This document shows positions 35,718-44,908 of a stretch of 64,000 nt of DNA, piece by piece. The translations under genes were made by a program, and so were the position numbers. Numbering within the stretch: position 1 is the stretch's first letter; each line of letters begins with the position of its first letter. A model generated the notes under the pieces. The model was not told the DNA's origin, made no database searches, and saw only the letters and a program-made list of their open reading frames with translations. Source of the DNA: Clostridiales bacterium (GTDB taxonomy: Bacteria; Bacillota; Clostridia; Saccharofermentanales; Saccharofermentanaceae); contig JAFVAY010000008.1 in assembly GCA_017480325.1 (NCBI GenBank), forward strand, positions 1-64,000. Reading direction: 5' to 3'.

Positions 35718-36137
35718 ATGAACAATAAAGTATATGAGCTCGAGGTGGCGGCACTGACGGAGAAGCTTCCCAAGGTGACGGAGTTTGTCGACCTCCATCT
35801 TGAGGAGGCCGGCTGCTCCATGAAGGCGCAGATGCAGATCGATATCGCGGTAGAGGAGATATTCGTCAATATAGCACACTACGCATATGAGCCGGGGACC
35901 GGGAATGCCGTGATTCGGATGGCCATCAAGGATAATCCCTTAAGGGCTGAGATTGCTTTTATAGACAGTGGCACGCCCTATAACCCTCTTGAGAAAAAAG
36001 ACCCGGATGTGACCCTCTCTGCAGAAGACCGTCAGATTGGCGGCCTTGGCATATACATGACAAAGAAGAGCATGGATGATGTGACCTACGAGTTTAAAGA
36101 CGGACATAACATCCTGACTTTGGTAAAGAACTTATAA
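35718..36137 (+). CDS. RsbW/SpoIIAB-type serine kinase ATPase
   Basis: A 139-residue GHKL ATPase with all boxes: N-box VEEIFVNIAHYAY (Glu47, Asn51), G1 box DSGTPYNP (Asp83) and G2 box GGLGIYM (108-114). It is the only RsbW-like protein in the window with an intact nucleotide site, and hence the likely kinase for the adjacent STAS protein and possibly for the one at 7621. Classical RsbW binds a sigma factor; none is encoded nearby. Confidence 0.9.
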   Translation: MNNKVYELEVAALTEKLPKVTEFVDLHLEEAGCSMKAQMQIDIAVEEIFVNIAHYAYEPGTGNAVIRMAIKDNPLRAEIAFIDSGTPYNPLEKKDPDVTLSAEDRQIGGLGIYMTKKSMDDVTYEFKDGHNILTLVKNL

Positions 36138-36151
36138 ACAGGAGACACAAT

Positions 36152-37093
36152 ATGAAAGCTGCGGTAATAGGTAACGGAAATGTAGGTATGGCGACCTTCA
36201 GGGAGCTTCAGAAGCTAAGAGAGATACAGGAGCTTGTCCTTATAGGACGTAATCAGGAGAAGCTCTCTGCAGAGATTGAGGATTTCCTTGATGCAGAGGT
36301 GCTTACTACAACGCCTACCGCCAAGCTTACATACGGCGGCTATGAGAAGACTGAAGGTGCGGATATCATTGTTTATACCGCAGGTGTAGGTCAGAAGCCG
36401 GGTCAGAGCAGGCTTGAGCTTGTGGATCAGAATGCTAAGATCACCAGGGAGATTTTTACAACTGTAAAGCAGTATAACACGGATGCCACCATAATCGTCT
36501 TGAGCAACCCCGTTGATATCATTACTGCCGTTATTCAGGAGACAATGGGAATTCCACGCGAGAAGGTAATAGGTACCGGTACTTTACTTGATACGGCAAG
36601 ACTTAAGAGATATATCTCGAAAATCTTGGATGTGTCGCCTTCTTCAACCGATATGTTTGTCTTAGGGGAGCACGGAGACAGCTCCTGCGTTATCTGGAGT
36701 TCTGTTAGAATTCTCGGCATGACACTTGATGAATACCTGTCTTCTGATATCGGGGAGGATACAGAAGCCAATCACAGTATTCTGTCCGAAGGTGTCCGTG
36801 CAACGGCGGGTAAGATAATTAAGGCCAAAGGTTATACTGCTTATGGTGTCGCTGCTGCAGCCGGCAGAGTCGTATCTGCAGTTATTAACGATACTCATGA
36901 GATATTGCCGGTTACCGTAAGACTTCAGGGTGAATACGGTGTAAACGGTATAGCAATATCCGTTCCCTGTATGATAGGAAAGCAGGGAGTTATCGCCATA
37001 AAGAATATGAAGTTTACCGATGATGAGAAGGATGCATTTAATTATTCGGTGAGCGTTTTGTCAGATATCGCCAAGGGTGTCGGGCTCATCTGA
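36152..37093 (+). CDS. ldh: L-lactate dehydrogenase
   Basis: A 313-residue LDH/MDH-family enzyme. It has the NAD loop GNGNVG (7-12), active-site GEHGDS (His174), substrate-binding GTGTLLDTARL (Asp147, Arg150) and a mobile loop GQKPGQSRLE, where Gln81 favours pyruvate over oxaloacetate. It reduces pyruvate to L-lactate with NADH in the cytoplasm. GGAGA precedes the ATG. It is placed inside a partner-switch operon, 14 bases after RsbW and 8 bases before the RsbW-SDF fusion. Some residues around the loop differ from textbook LDH, so a hydroxyacid relative is possible. Confidence 0.85.
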   Translation: MKAAVIGNGNVGMATFRELQKLREIQELVLIGRNQEKLSAEIEDFLDAEVLTTTPTAKLTYGGYEKTEGADIIVYTAGVGQKPGQSRLELVDQNAKITREIFTTVKQYNTDATIIVLSNPVDIITAVIQETMGIPREKVIGTGTLLDTARLKRYISKILDVSPSSTDMFVLGEHGDSSCVIWSSVRILGMTLDEYLSSDIGEDTEANHSILSEGVRATAGKIIKAKGYTAYGVAAAAGRVVSAVINDTHEILPVTVRLQGEYGVNGIAISVPCMIGKQGVIAIKNMKFTDDEKDAFNYSVSVLSDIAKGVGLI

Positions 37094-37101
37094 AGCTTAA
37101 C

Positions 37102-38700
37102 ATGATTAAAGAAAGTCAAACCTTTGAATTTACCAACAAAGGAATAGACAACGCCTCGGAAGCTTCATGGAAGTGGCTTCAGGATAATAAGATTAACCGG
37201 GAATCAGCTATGCGTTCCCGGTATGCTATTGAAGATATACTTCTGGATATTATGGAGCATTCTTCAGGCGTTGATGCTTTCTCTGTTAAATTCGGCTTCA
37301 GATTCGGACAACCTTTAATTATCGTTGAATATGAGGGGGAGCAGTACAACCCGCTTGAGAGCCTGAAGACAGCAGATAACACTTTGCTTCTACAGCTTCT
37401 GCAGAAGATGGACTATGGTCCGTCTTACTCCTACAGACGCGGACATAATGAGATTGTTTTTCGAATAGAGAAACGCAGAGTAAAGTCAGAAGTCCTCATG
37501 ATTATTGCCGTTATTCTGGCTATAGTTCTGGGGCTTGCGGGCAACATCATTCCTCCTGTGGTAAAGGACGGAGCCTCGCAGTATGCGTTGGGGTTCATTT
37601 CGGATCTTTTCCAGCGTATGCTCGGCATCTTCAGTGGCATTATGATATTCGTAATACTGATAAACGGGATATGCGGAATGGGCAACGTGTCCGAATTCAG
37701 TAAAATAGGTAAGACCGTGTTAAGCAGATACATACTGTTCTCCGTGTTTGGGGGATCTTTATTAGCGGTTATTGCGCTGCCGTTCTTTGATCTTCAGTGG
37801 GGCGGTTCCGTGGAAAAATCCGATCTTGTTAATCAGATTTATGAGGTTGTAATAGATATCATTCCGTCTAATCCTGTTAAGCCGTTTTACGACGGCAACA
37901 TGATGCAGATCGTTTTTCTGGCTATATTTGTAGGAATTGTTCTGCTTACTTTGGAAGGGCTGGTTGATTCCGTAAAAGTATTCGTACGGGAGTTGGATCT
38001 TCTTATTACAAAAGCAGTAGGCTTTATCTGTCGCCTGCTTCCTTTGTTTATCTTCGCATCTTTGTTAACCATGTTCTGGGACATGGGGTTCGGGGCGATT
38101 ATTTCTTTGTGGAAACCCATAATTCTAAGCGTGTTCTTGGGTATCATATATCCGGTCTTAAGGCTTATATATATTTCCGTACGCTATAAGATATCGCCTC
38201 TTCTGATCTTAAGAAGAATCTCCAAAAGCCTGATTTCCGCATTTACTACAGCTTCGTCGGTAGCGTCTTTCCAGACTATTCGCAATGATCTTGTAGAAGG
38301 ACTCGGCGTTGACGGTAAGCTTGTCGATCTGTCTTATCCTATCGGAATGCAGCTTCATAATTCGAACTTTCTTCTGATTTACCTTCTGGTTGTACTGGTT
38401 ATGGCAGAATCCTACCATGTTCCGGTATCGATTGTATGGATTGTTCTGGCGGTAGTGTTCAGTCTGATTTTTTCTGCTGCAACACCTTGTGTATCAGGAG
38501 GAACATTGATTTGCATCGGAATAATGATGAGTAATCTTTCCATTCCCGACACCGGTTTGGCTCTTGCCGGAACGTTATCTATTCTTCTTGATTTTGTACT
38601 CACGATGGAACGGGTTTTCGCGCTGGAGCTGGAGCTATATATGCAGGCAAGAAGGTTTGGCATGCTGGACGAGAAGGTATTAAGGACGGGAAATGAGTAA
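37102..38700 (+). CDS. Degenerate RsbW-like domain fused to SDF dicarboxylate symporter, second copy
   Basis: A 532-residue paralogue of the protein at 14002. Residues 1-~125 align with the RsbW at 35718: YAIEDILLDI with N-box (Asn replaced by Asp49), EQYNPLE matching its TPYNPLE, and RRGHNEIVF matching DGHNILTL. The GGLG box is lost. Residues ~130-532 are an SDF symporter, though the core motif is altered (TTASSVASFQTI, YPIGMQLHNSN), so the substrate may differ from classical C4-dicarboxylates. No clear ribosome site precedes the ATG, which implies coupling to ldh. The end overlaps the next gene by 8 bases. Confidence 0.85.
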   Translation: MIKESQTFEFTNKGIDNASEASWKWLQDNKINRESAMRSRYAIEDILLDIMEHSSGVDAFSVKFGFRFGQPLIIVEYEGEQYNPLESLKTADNTLLLQLLQKMDYGPSYSYRRGHNEIVFRIEKRRVKSEVLMIIAVILAIVLGLAGNIIPPVVKDGASQYALGFISDLFQRMLGIFSGIMIFVILINGICGMGNVSEFSKIGKTVLSRYILFSVFGGSLLAVIALPFFDLQWGGSVEKSDLVNQIYEVVIDIIPSNPVKPFYDGNMMQIVFLAIFVGIVLLTLEGLVDSVKVFVRELDLLITKAVGFICRLLPLFIFASLLTMFWDMGFGAIISLWKPIILSVFLGIIYPVLRLIYISVRYKISPLLILRRISKSLISAFTTASSVASFQTIRNDLVEGLGVDGKLVDLSYPIGMQLHNSNFLLIYLLVVLVMAESYHVPVSIVWIVLAVVFSLIFSAATPCVSGGTLICIGIMMSNLSIPDTGLALAGTLSILLDFVLTMERVFALELELYMQARRFGMLDEKVLRTGNE

Positions 38701-39415
38701 ATATTATCAGGTATCAACATTACAGGCATTGGCGCTCGGATTCTCCAAGTCTGTTATTACTGTTGAAGAACTGCTTCAGCATGGAGACCTTGGGCTCGGG
38801 ACCTTTGAAGATGTTGATGGAGAGATGATTGTTCTTGACGGGGTCTGTTATCGAGCTTTAAGTAACGGCGATGTAGTTATTGCTAATAATGAGCAGGGTG
38901 TTCCTTTTGCTTCAGTTTGTCGATTCAAGTCAAATCGACAAGAAGTTATTGAAAATATGGATTCTATCGATAAGCTTAAGACCTGGCTTACTCTTCGTAT
39001 AGAGGAGGACTTCGGTCTTAATTCCATGTATGCGGTTCGAATTGACGGAGAGTTTACGAAGGTTGACGCTAGGTCTGAGACCGGAACAAAAGCGCATCAT
39101 GTGACTTTAAAGGATGCGTTAAGCGTTACTCAGAAGGCGTTTCTTTTCGAAGATATTAAGGGGACTCTTGTGTGCGTATATTATCCCGACTATATGGACG
39201 GCATCAACGCCTCCGGATGGCATCTGCATTTTATATCAGAAGACAGAAAATACGGTGGTCATGTCTTTGACGTAAGCATGAGACAAGGTATAGCTTCCTT
39301 CTGCAGGATTACAAGTGTCGAAGTAAGGATTCCGGATTCTCCGGCCTTTGATACATATGCACTTAAGGGAGCATCGAAGGAAGAAATCAAGAGCGTTGAA
39401 CAAGGGTCGAAATGA
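38693..39415 (+). CDS. alsD: Acetolactate decarboxylase
   Basis: A 240-residue cytoplasmic enzyme that converts 2-acetolactate to acetoin. Family signatures are plain: STLQALALG near the start, ELLQHGDLGLGTFEDVDGEM, and the zinc-binding cluster GWHLHFISEDRKYGGH with three His. Length matches the family (about 235-260). No acetolactate synthase is adjacent. Its start overlaps the SDF fusion, so pyruvate-derived overflow products (lactate, acetoin) and a symporter share one transcript with partner-switch genes. Confidence 0.92.
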   Translation: MSKYYQVSTLQALALGFSKSVITVEELLQHGDLGLGTFEDVDGEMIVLDGVCYRALSNGDVVIANNEQGVPFASVCRFKSNRQEVIENMDSIDKLKTWLTLRIEEDFGLNSMYAVRIDGEFTKVDARSETGTKAHHVTLKDALSVTQKAFLFEDIKGTLVCVYYPDYMDGINASGWHLHFISEDRKYGGHVFDVSMRQGIASFCRITSVEVRIPDSPAFDTYALKGASKEEIKSVEQGSK

Positions 39416-39495
39416 ATAATCAAGCAAAGTGTGCTATGGAGAACACAAAACTTGTATAATTAGTTAGTAACTCACATCACGATGGAGGTCTGCTA

Positions 39496-42400
39496 ATGAC
39501 AACCAATTGGAAAAGATCCGGAAATACAGTTATTGTAACGGTTGTCGGCGGCATCGTTGTAATGTTGGTGTTGGTCCTCGGCACGATCTGGATGGGCAGT
39601 ATCGCCAGACGTGATACGGAGCAGGCCGTTCGTTCTGTATCGCTTCTTTACCTTGATGAGCTCGCAGGCCGAAGGGAACAGGTGGTTGCCGATAATCTTC
39701 AGGATCGAATATCGGATATGCAGACGGCTCTCGATCTGATGACCGAAGAGGATCTGATGGATGAGGCTCACCGCCAGGCTTATCAGATCAAGATGAAGGC
39801 CCTGTTCGATCTCGAGAAGTTTGCCTTCGTTGACACGGAAGGCCTGATCTATACCTCGGTAGGGGTACAGGATAATATTGACGAATATAACATCGACTAC
39901 ACGTCTTTAACTCAAGTAGAAATCTCTATCATCAATCTTGACAGTGCCGACAAGAAGGTAATTATTGCCATGCCGGTCGATCTGATATCGGAGGGAAGGC
40001 AGCTTGTTGTCTGCTTCATGGAGATCGACATGGAGGAGATGCTCTCCGGAGTCTCTATGAATGCGCAGGAGGGCGGAGCGACCTTCTGTAATATCTACAC
40101 CGATACAGGCATAGCTCTCAGTAATACGGTCCTCGGAGGCCTTGCTGTAGAGGATAACCTTCTGGATGCTTTACGGAATGCGGATTACGATGACGGTTAT
40201 TCCTATGAGTCCTTCGTAGAGAGCTTCCAATCAGGTGTAAGAGGAGAAGTATCCTTCACGTATAACGGTATCAGAGAGACTCTATCATACGTTCCCGTGG
40301 AAGGAACCAACTGGGTTCTTACTTATCTGATCCGGGAGAGTGTAATAAGCGACCAGATCAGCTCCATATCAGACAGTATTATTCAGAGAAGTATAGTTCA
40401 GTCTGCCCTGACGATCGTGATACTGCTGGTGATATTCACTTATCTTATCGCTCAGACAAGGCGTAATGCTCAGCTTAGGTTGGAAAGAGAGATATCGGAT
40501 GCCGAGAACAGAGTTAAACAACAGGAGCTTGAACAGAGACTGGAGCTTCAAGAGAAGCTTCTCGAGGAAGAGAAGCAGAGGTCTGAGCAGGATCAGATGA
40601 TCACTGCGATGGCGTCCGACTATCGAAGTGTTTATTATGTGGATATCGATTCGGATGATGCAGTCTGCTATCGTGCTGACCCCGATGATCCGGAGAGGAT
40701 CGAAGAGGGGGTTCATTTCTCGTACTCAGAACGTTTTGCCCAATACGGCAGATCGTATGTGACGGAGGATTATCTTGAAGGATTTCTTAAGTTCATCGAT
40801 CCGAAGAATGTCAAAGAGGCTTTGTCGGCCGAATCTATAATCGCATACCGCTATCTCGCGAGACGTAACGGCAAGGAGTACTACGAGATGCTTCGTATGG
40901 CGGGTGTCAGACACCCTCAGGACAGGGAGGATCATATCGTACACGCTGTCGGAGTCGGATTTACCATCATCGATACCGAGATGAGAGAGACAATGCAGAA
41001 GAATCAGGCTCTGGCGGAAGCGTTAAAATCAGCTGAGGAAGCCAATAAAGCAAAGACTGCGTTCCTTTCCAACATGAGCCATGAGATACGAACTCCGATG
41101 AATGCCATCATCGGTCTTGACAGTCTGGCGCTGCGAAATGAAAACCTTGACGATGAGACCAGGGATTATCTCGAGAAGATCGGCGATAGCGCGAGACATC
41201 TTCTCGGACTGATCAATGACATCCTTGATATGAGCAGGATCGAATCCGGTCGTCTTCTTATTCGCAAGGAGGAGTTCTCGTTCAGCGAATTCATGGAGCA
41301 GATCAATACTATGGTCATGTCCCAGTGTGCCGAGAAAGGGCTTACATACGAGTGCTATGTGATCGGCGGTATAAGCGATAATTATATCGGCGATGACATG
41401 AAGCTTAAGCAGGTGCTTATCAATATACTTTCCAATGCCATTAAGTTCACTGATGCCCCAGGCAATGTTACGCTCACAGTGGAACGAATGGCGGTATTCG
41501 AGGATCACTCTACCGTTAAGTTCATCATCAAGGATACCGGTATCGGTATGGATGAGGCTTTCCTTCCCAAGCTGTTCGATGCCTTCACACAGGAGGACAG
41601 CAGTCGTAATAACAAATACGGAAGTACCGGTCTTGGTATGGCTATCACGAAGAACATCGTGGAGCTCATGAACGGTACTATCTCCGTGGAATCGAAGAAG
41701 GGCGTGGGTACGGAGTTTACGGTCGTTGTGACGTTGACAAACAGCGATCATCATGGCCCTGTCACAAGCTATGTTATGCCCAAGGACATGAAGATACTTA
41801 TCGTTGATGATGAGGAGGTTGCCGCGGAGCATGCCAGAATTGTACTTGAGGAAGTCGGAATTAAGTCAGACGTATGCTGTAGCGGGCAGGATGCCCTTAA
41901 TGTATTAGAGGTTGCCCACACCAAGCACGAGCCATATAATCTGGTGCTTCTTGACTGGAAGATGCCTCAGATGGACGGACTTGAGGTCGCGAAGGAGATA
42001 AGAAAGCGCTATAACAAGGAAACGACGGTCATTATTCTCACGGCCTTCAACTGGGATGAGATCCTTGATGAAGCTCTTCACATCGGAGTTGACAGCTTCC
42101 TCGCGAAGCCTCTGTTCGCATCCAATGTCATCGAAGAATTCGAGCGCGTGGCAAGAAGAAATAATATGAGTCTCTATAAAGAGAAGAAACGCGCCGCGCT
42201 TAAGGGACGTCATATTCTTATGGCCGAGGATGTGGTCATCAATGCGGAGATCATGAAGCAGGTCATACAGATCCGCGAGGCTCAGATCGATCATGCCCGG
42301 AACGGCAAGGTTGCCGTAGATATGTTTAATTCCAGTCCCGTCGATTATTATGATGCGATACTGATGGATATTAGGATGCCGGAGATGGACGGCCTTGTGG

Positions 42401-42612
42401 CCACGGAAAGGATCCGCGCACTTGACAGAGCAGATGCGAAGACGGTTCCTATCATTGCACTGACGGCAAATGCTTTCGACGAAGATGTTCAACGCTCTTT
42501 GCAGGTAGGGATGAATGCACATCTCTCGAAGCCCGTTGAGCCCGACCACCTGTACCAGACTCTCGAGGAGCTGATATGGGAGCATGACGAGAGAAAGAAT
42601 AATAATCAATAA
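39496..42612 (+). CDS. Hybrid sensor histidine kinase with two receiver domains
   Basis: A 1038-residue membrane kinase. TM1 is ~15-37, followed by an extracellular Cache-like sensor (~40-285), TM2 (~300-320), a coiled linker, a PAS-like domain (~370-495; same subtype as in the protein at 60213), HisKA with SNMSHEIRTPMNA, HATPase_c with DTGIGMD and GTGLGM-like boxes, then REC1 (~766-885, LLDWKMPQMDG) and REC2 (~905-1030, LMDIRMPEMDG). Both RECs keep the Asp and Lys. No Hpt or DNA-binding domain is present. GGAGG precedes the ATG, and a TATAAT at 39455-39460 may be its -10 box. Confidence 0.9.
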   Translation: MTTNWKRSGNTVIVTVVGGIVVMLVLVLGTIWMGSIARRDTEQAVRSVSLLYLDELAGRREQVVADNLQDRISDMQTALDLMTEEDLMDEAHRQAYQIKMKALFDLEKFAFVDTEGLIYTSVGVQDNIDEYNIDYTSLTQVEISIINLDSADKKVIIAMPVDLISEGRQLVVCFMEIDMEEMLSGVSMNAQEGGATFCNIYTDTGIALSNTVLGGLAVEDNLLDALRNADYDDGYSYESFVESFQSGVRGEVSFTYNGIRETLSYVPVEGTNWVLTYLIRESVISDQISSISDSIIQRSIVQSALTIVILLVIFTYLIAQTRRNAQLRLEREISDAENRVKQQELEQRLELQEKLLEEEKQRSEQDQMITAMASDYRSVYYVDIDSDDAVCYRADPDDPERIEEGVHFSYSERFAQYGRSYVTEDYLEGFLKFIDPKNVKEALSAESIIAYRYLARRNGKEYYEMLRMAGVRHPQDREDHIVHAVGVGFTIIDTEMRETMQKNQALAEALKSAEEANKAKTAFLSNMSHEIRTPMNAIIGLDSLALRNENLDDETRDYLEKIGDSARHLLGLINDILDMSRIESGRLLIRKEEFSFSEFMEQINTMVMSQCAEKGLTYECYVIGGISDNYIGDDMKLKQVLINILSNAIKFTDAPGNVTLTVERMAVFEDHSTVKFIIKDTGIGMDEAFLPKLFDAFTQEDSSRNNKYGSTGLGMAITKNIVELMNGTISVESKKGVGTEFTVVVTLTNSDHHGPVTSYVMPKDMKILIVDDEEVAAEHARIVLEEVGIKSDVCCSGQDALNVLEVAHTKHEPYNLVLLDWKMPQMDGLEVAKEIRKRYNKETTVIILTAFNWDEILDEALHIGVDSFLAKPLFASNVIEEFERVARRNNMSLYKEKKRAALKGRHILMAEDVVINAEIMKQVIQIREAQIDHARNGKVAVDMFNSSPVDYYDAILMDIRMPEMDGLVATERIRALDRADAKTVPIIALTANAFDEDVQRSLQVGMNAHLSKPVEPDHLYQTLEELIWEHDERKNNNQ

Positions 42613-42623
42613 GGAGGCCGCAC

Positions 42624-43604
42624 ATGGAGACAAAGACATTCGGCAGAACCGGCAGAGAGCTATCACGCATCGGACTAGGAACGTGGCAGCTTGGCACTAA
42701 GTGGGGCGATCCTTTCAATGAAGAGGAAGCCATGAAGATACTCGAGGCTGCATACGATACCGGAATCACCTTCATAGATACTGCTGATGTTTATAACGGA
42801 GGCAGAAGCGAAGAGGCTATCGGCAGGTTTATCAAGAGTCATCCCGATCATTTCTATGTAGTCACTAAGTGCGGAAGAAGACTTAACCCCCATACTGACG
42901 AGATGTACACTCCGGAGACTATAGAAGGCTTTGTTGACGGAAGTCTTATGAGACTCGGACTTCAGACGCTGGATAATATTCTGCTTCATTGCCCTCCGTC
43001 CTCCGTGTTCCAAAGAGATGATATCTTCGCGAGATTAGACGAGATCAAGCGTAAAGGGAAAATACGTAATTACGGTGTCAGCATTGAGAAGGTCTCGGAG
43101 GGGCTTGATGCCATGGAGTATGATATCTCCGCTATCGAGGTCATATATAATATGTTCCGATTAAAGCCAGAGGAGGAGCTGTTACCCAAGGCGCAGGAGA
43201 AGGGTATCGGTATTATAGCCCGCGTGCCTCTGGCGAGTGGCCTTCTGACGGGTAAGTTTACTAAGAATACAGTCTTCGGCAGTAAGGATCACAGATCCTA
43301 TAATCGTAACGGAGAAGCCTTTGACAAGGGGGAGACTTTCTCAGGAGTCGATTACGATCTGGGTCTTGAGGCTGTGTCTAAGCTTAAGGAGCTTCTCGGA
43401 ACGGATGATCTGATCCCGTATGCGTTAAGATGGGTCATGATGAATGATGCCGTAAGTGTTGTTATTCCCGGGGCAAGTAAGGCTGAACAGGTGTATTCTA
43501 ATGTAAGATCCGCCGAATTCCCGGAGCTTTCTTCCGAGCAGATGGCCGGGGTCAGAGATATCTACGATCGCTATATAAGAGCCGGCGTTCACGATAACTG
43601 GTAA
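42624..43604 (+). CDS. Aldo/keto reductase
   Basis: A 326-residue AKR with the usual tetrad: Asp in FIDTADVY, Tyr in DVYNGG, Lys in VVTKCGRR and His in LLHCPP. The C-terminal NADP-binding region (IPGASKAEQVYSN) fits the general stress YhdN/IolS-like subfamily. AGGAGG precedes the ATG, 11 bases after the hybrid kinase stop. The substrate is unknown. It may be co-transcribed with the kinase. Confidence 0.88.
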   Translation: METKTFGRTGRELSRIGLGTWQLGTKWGDPFNEEEAMKILEAAYDTGITFIDTADVYNGGRSEEAIGRFIKSHPDHFYVVTKCGRRLNPHTDEMYTPETIEGFVDGSLMRLGLQTLDNILLHCPPSSVFQRDDIFARLDEIKRKGKIRNYGVSIEKVSEGLDAMEYDISAIEVIYNMFRLKPEEELLPKAQEKGIGIIARVPLASGLLTGKFTKNTVFGSKDHRSYNRNGEAFDKGETFSGVDYDLGLEAVSKLKELLGTDDLIPYALRWVMMNDAVSVVIPGASKAEQVYSNVRSAEFPELSSEQMAGVRDIYDRYIRAGVHDNW

Positions 43605-43626
43605 AATTAATCGATGGAGGGGATAA

Positions 43627-44757
43627 ATGAGTGATGACGGTAATGTTAAATTAATGGCTATCAAGTGTCCTACCTGTGCCGGTATGGTCGAGCTTCAGGT
43701 CGGACGTAATAAAGGTATGTGCCCGTTCTGCGGTAATGAGGTAATTATCGATGATCCGGGCTGGCTTGGCGAACTCGATAAATTAGAGCTTAAGCTTAAG
43801 AATGCCGGAGCCGCACTCGAGAATAAGGAGTGGGTGAGGGCTGAAGGCATTTATGAGGAATGTATTAAGATCAATGATTCAGATCCTCGGGGCTGGCAGG
43901 GAGCTATCGAAGCCGGGACCAAGGGCCTTAATCCGGAATTAAGCATTAAGACCGAAGGGAAATTCCGGTGCTTTACTAAGAGATCTCCGGCCGGTGTTAA
44001 TGATGCTTTCGTAGGGCGCTACAGGACCTACCTCGAAGGAGTAGCCTCTTCTGAAGCCTCCAAGGCTGTGGGTAATGCCCGTGATAATATCGAGTACTTC
44101 AAGCGCATGATCGAGAGTAACCGGGACAGTATAGCTGATAGGGAGAAGGAGATACAGGATATAAAGGCCACTCCTTCGATCGAGATTGCTGAGGAGAAGT
44201 ACGGAAGCGCCAAGACAAGACTGATTGTGGATACTGTGCTGCTGGGTCTGGCGCCTGTGGCATTCCTGGGCTTTATAGCACTCTTTATTATTCTTGTTGT
44301 CAGAGCCGTCTCGGGTAATGTCCACATATTCGGTATGATCGCATCCATCCTGGCAGCGTTGATCTTTACGGGTGTTACAAGATATGTCTGGAAGCACTAC
44401 AGGCAGGCTATACGGACCTTCAAGAGCCGACGCATTGAGAAGCTGGGTGAGGATGACCGTAATAAGAAGAGGGCTGAGCATAACGAACAGCTTATTAATA
44501 ACAGATCGGAGCGGATCACGGAGCATAACGACAATATAGAAGAGCTCGAGCGAGGTATCAGGGAGCTTAACGATTACATTAACATCGACAGGGCCCAAAG
44601 GATCGACATGTTCCTTAAGCAGCATCTGGACGACGCGGGGCTTCCGAATGACATCGTTATTGATGAGACTCTGACTAAGCTTGCCGAGACCGAGAAGGTC
44701 TATAAGAGAAGATACGTAGGCTATAAGCTCGTTACGTCAAGCAGCGCCTTCCTCTGA
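43627..44757 (+). CDS. Zinc-ribbon, coiled-coil membrane protein of unknown function
   Basis: A 376-residue protein I cannot assign to a named family. It has an N-terminal zinc ribbon (CPTC near 14, CPFC near 37), a TPR-like helical stretch (NKEWVRAEGIYEECIKIN), a charged helix, two adjacent TMs (about 200-250), and a C-terminal coiled coil (EHNEQLINNRSERITEHND). Both ends are probably cytoplasmic. GGAGGGG precedes the start and a strong terminator follows. Confidence 0.75.
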   Translation: MSDDGNVKLMAIKCPTCAGMVELQVGRNKGMCPFCGNEVIIDDPGWLGELDKLELKLKNAGAALENKEWVRAEGIYEECIKINDSDPRGWQGAIEAGTKGLNPELSIKTEGKFRCFTKRSPAGVNDAFVGRYRTYLEGVASSEASKAVGNARDNIEYFKRMIESNRDSIADREKEIQDIKATPSIEIAEEKYGSAKTRLIVDTVLLGLAPVAFLGFIALFIILVVRAVSGNVHIFGMIASILAALIFTGVTRYVWKHYRQAIRTFKSRRIEKLGEDDRNKKRAEHNEQLINNRSERITEHNDNIEELERGIRELNDYINIDRAQRIDMFLKQHLDDAGLPNDIVIDETLTKLAETEKVYKRRYVGYKLVTSSSAFL

Positions 44758-44783
44758 GTCGCGTGGCATAAACTTTAATTACC

Positions 44784-44807
44784 AAGGTCGGCGATGCCGG
44801 CCTTTTT
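44784..44807 (+). terminator. Rho-independent terminator
   Basis: AAGGTCGGC-GAT-GCCGGCCTT (one T-G pair) followed by a run of five T overlapping the stem end. It ends the unit containing the zinc-ribbon membrane protein. Confidence 0.88.
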
Positions 44808-44824
44808 ACTTACTCGAAAAGCTA

Positions 44825-44874
44825 TTGACAAGAGTTCATTCTGATAGTATATTGAATACATATTCAATGAATAT
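44825..44874 (+). promoter_or_regulatory. Sigma-A promoter with overlapping palindromic operators
   Basis: TTGACA (44825-44830), 17 bases, TATATT (44848-44853). Overlapping the -10 is a perfect palindrome ATTGAATA-CA-TATTCAAT (44851-44868), and a second, ATATTCA-A-TGAATAT (44860-44874), shares its right arm. The TetR-type gene two genes downstream is the likely repressor. Confidence 0.82.
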
Positions 44875-44908
44875 AAACTCAATATATAAACCAAGAAAGG
44901 GATAAAAC

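Noticed and set aside
35718..36137. Sigma-B-type operon
   Set aside because: STAS and RsbW are present but no sigma factor follows; the next genes are lactate dehydrogenase and a symporter.
41029..41832. 267-codon open frame antisense to the hybrid histidine kinase
   Set aside because: It lies wholly inside the HisKA/HATPase coding region, has no ribosome site, and its translation has no domain features; it is a shadow of the sense gene's codon bias. The same applies to the antisense frames at 41905-42666 and 43939-44625.
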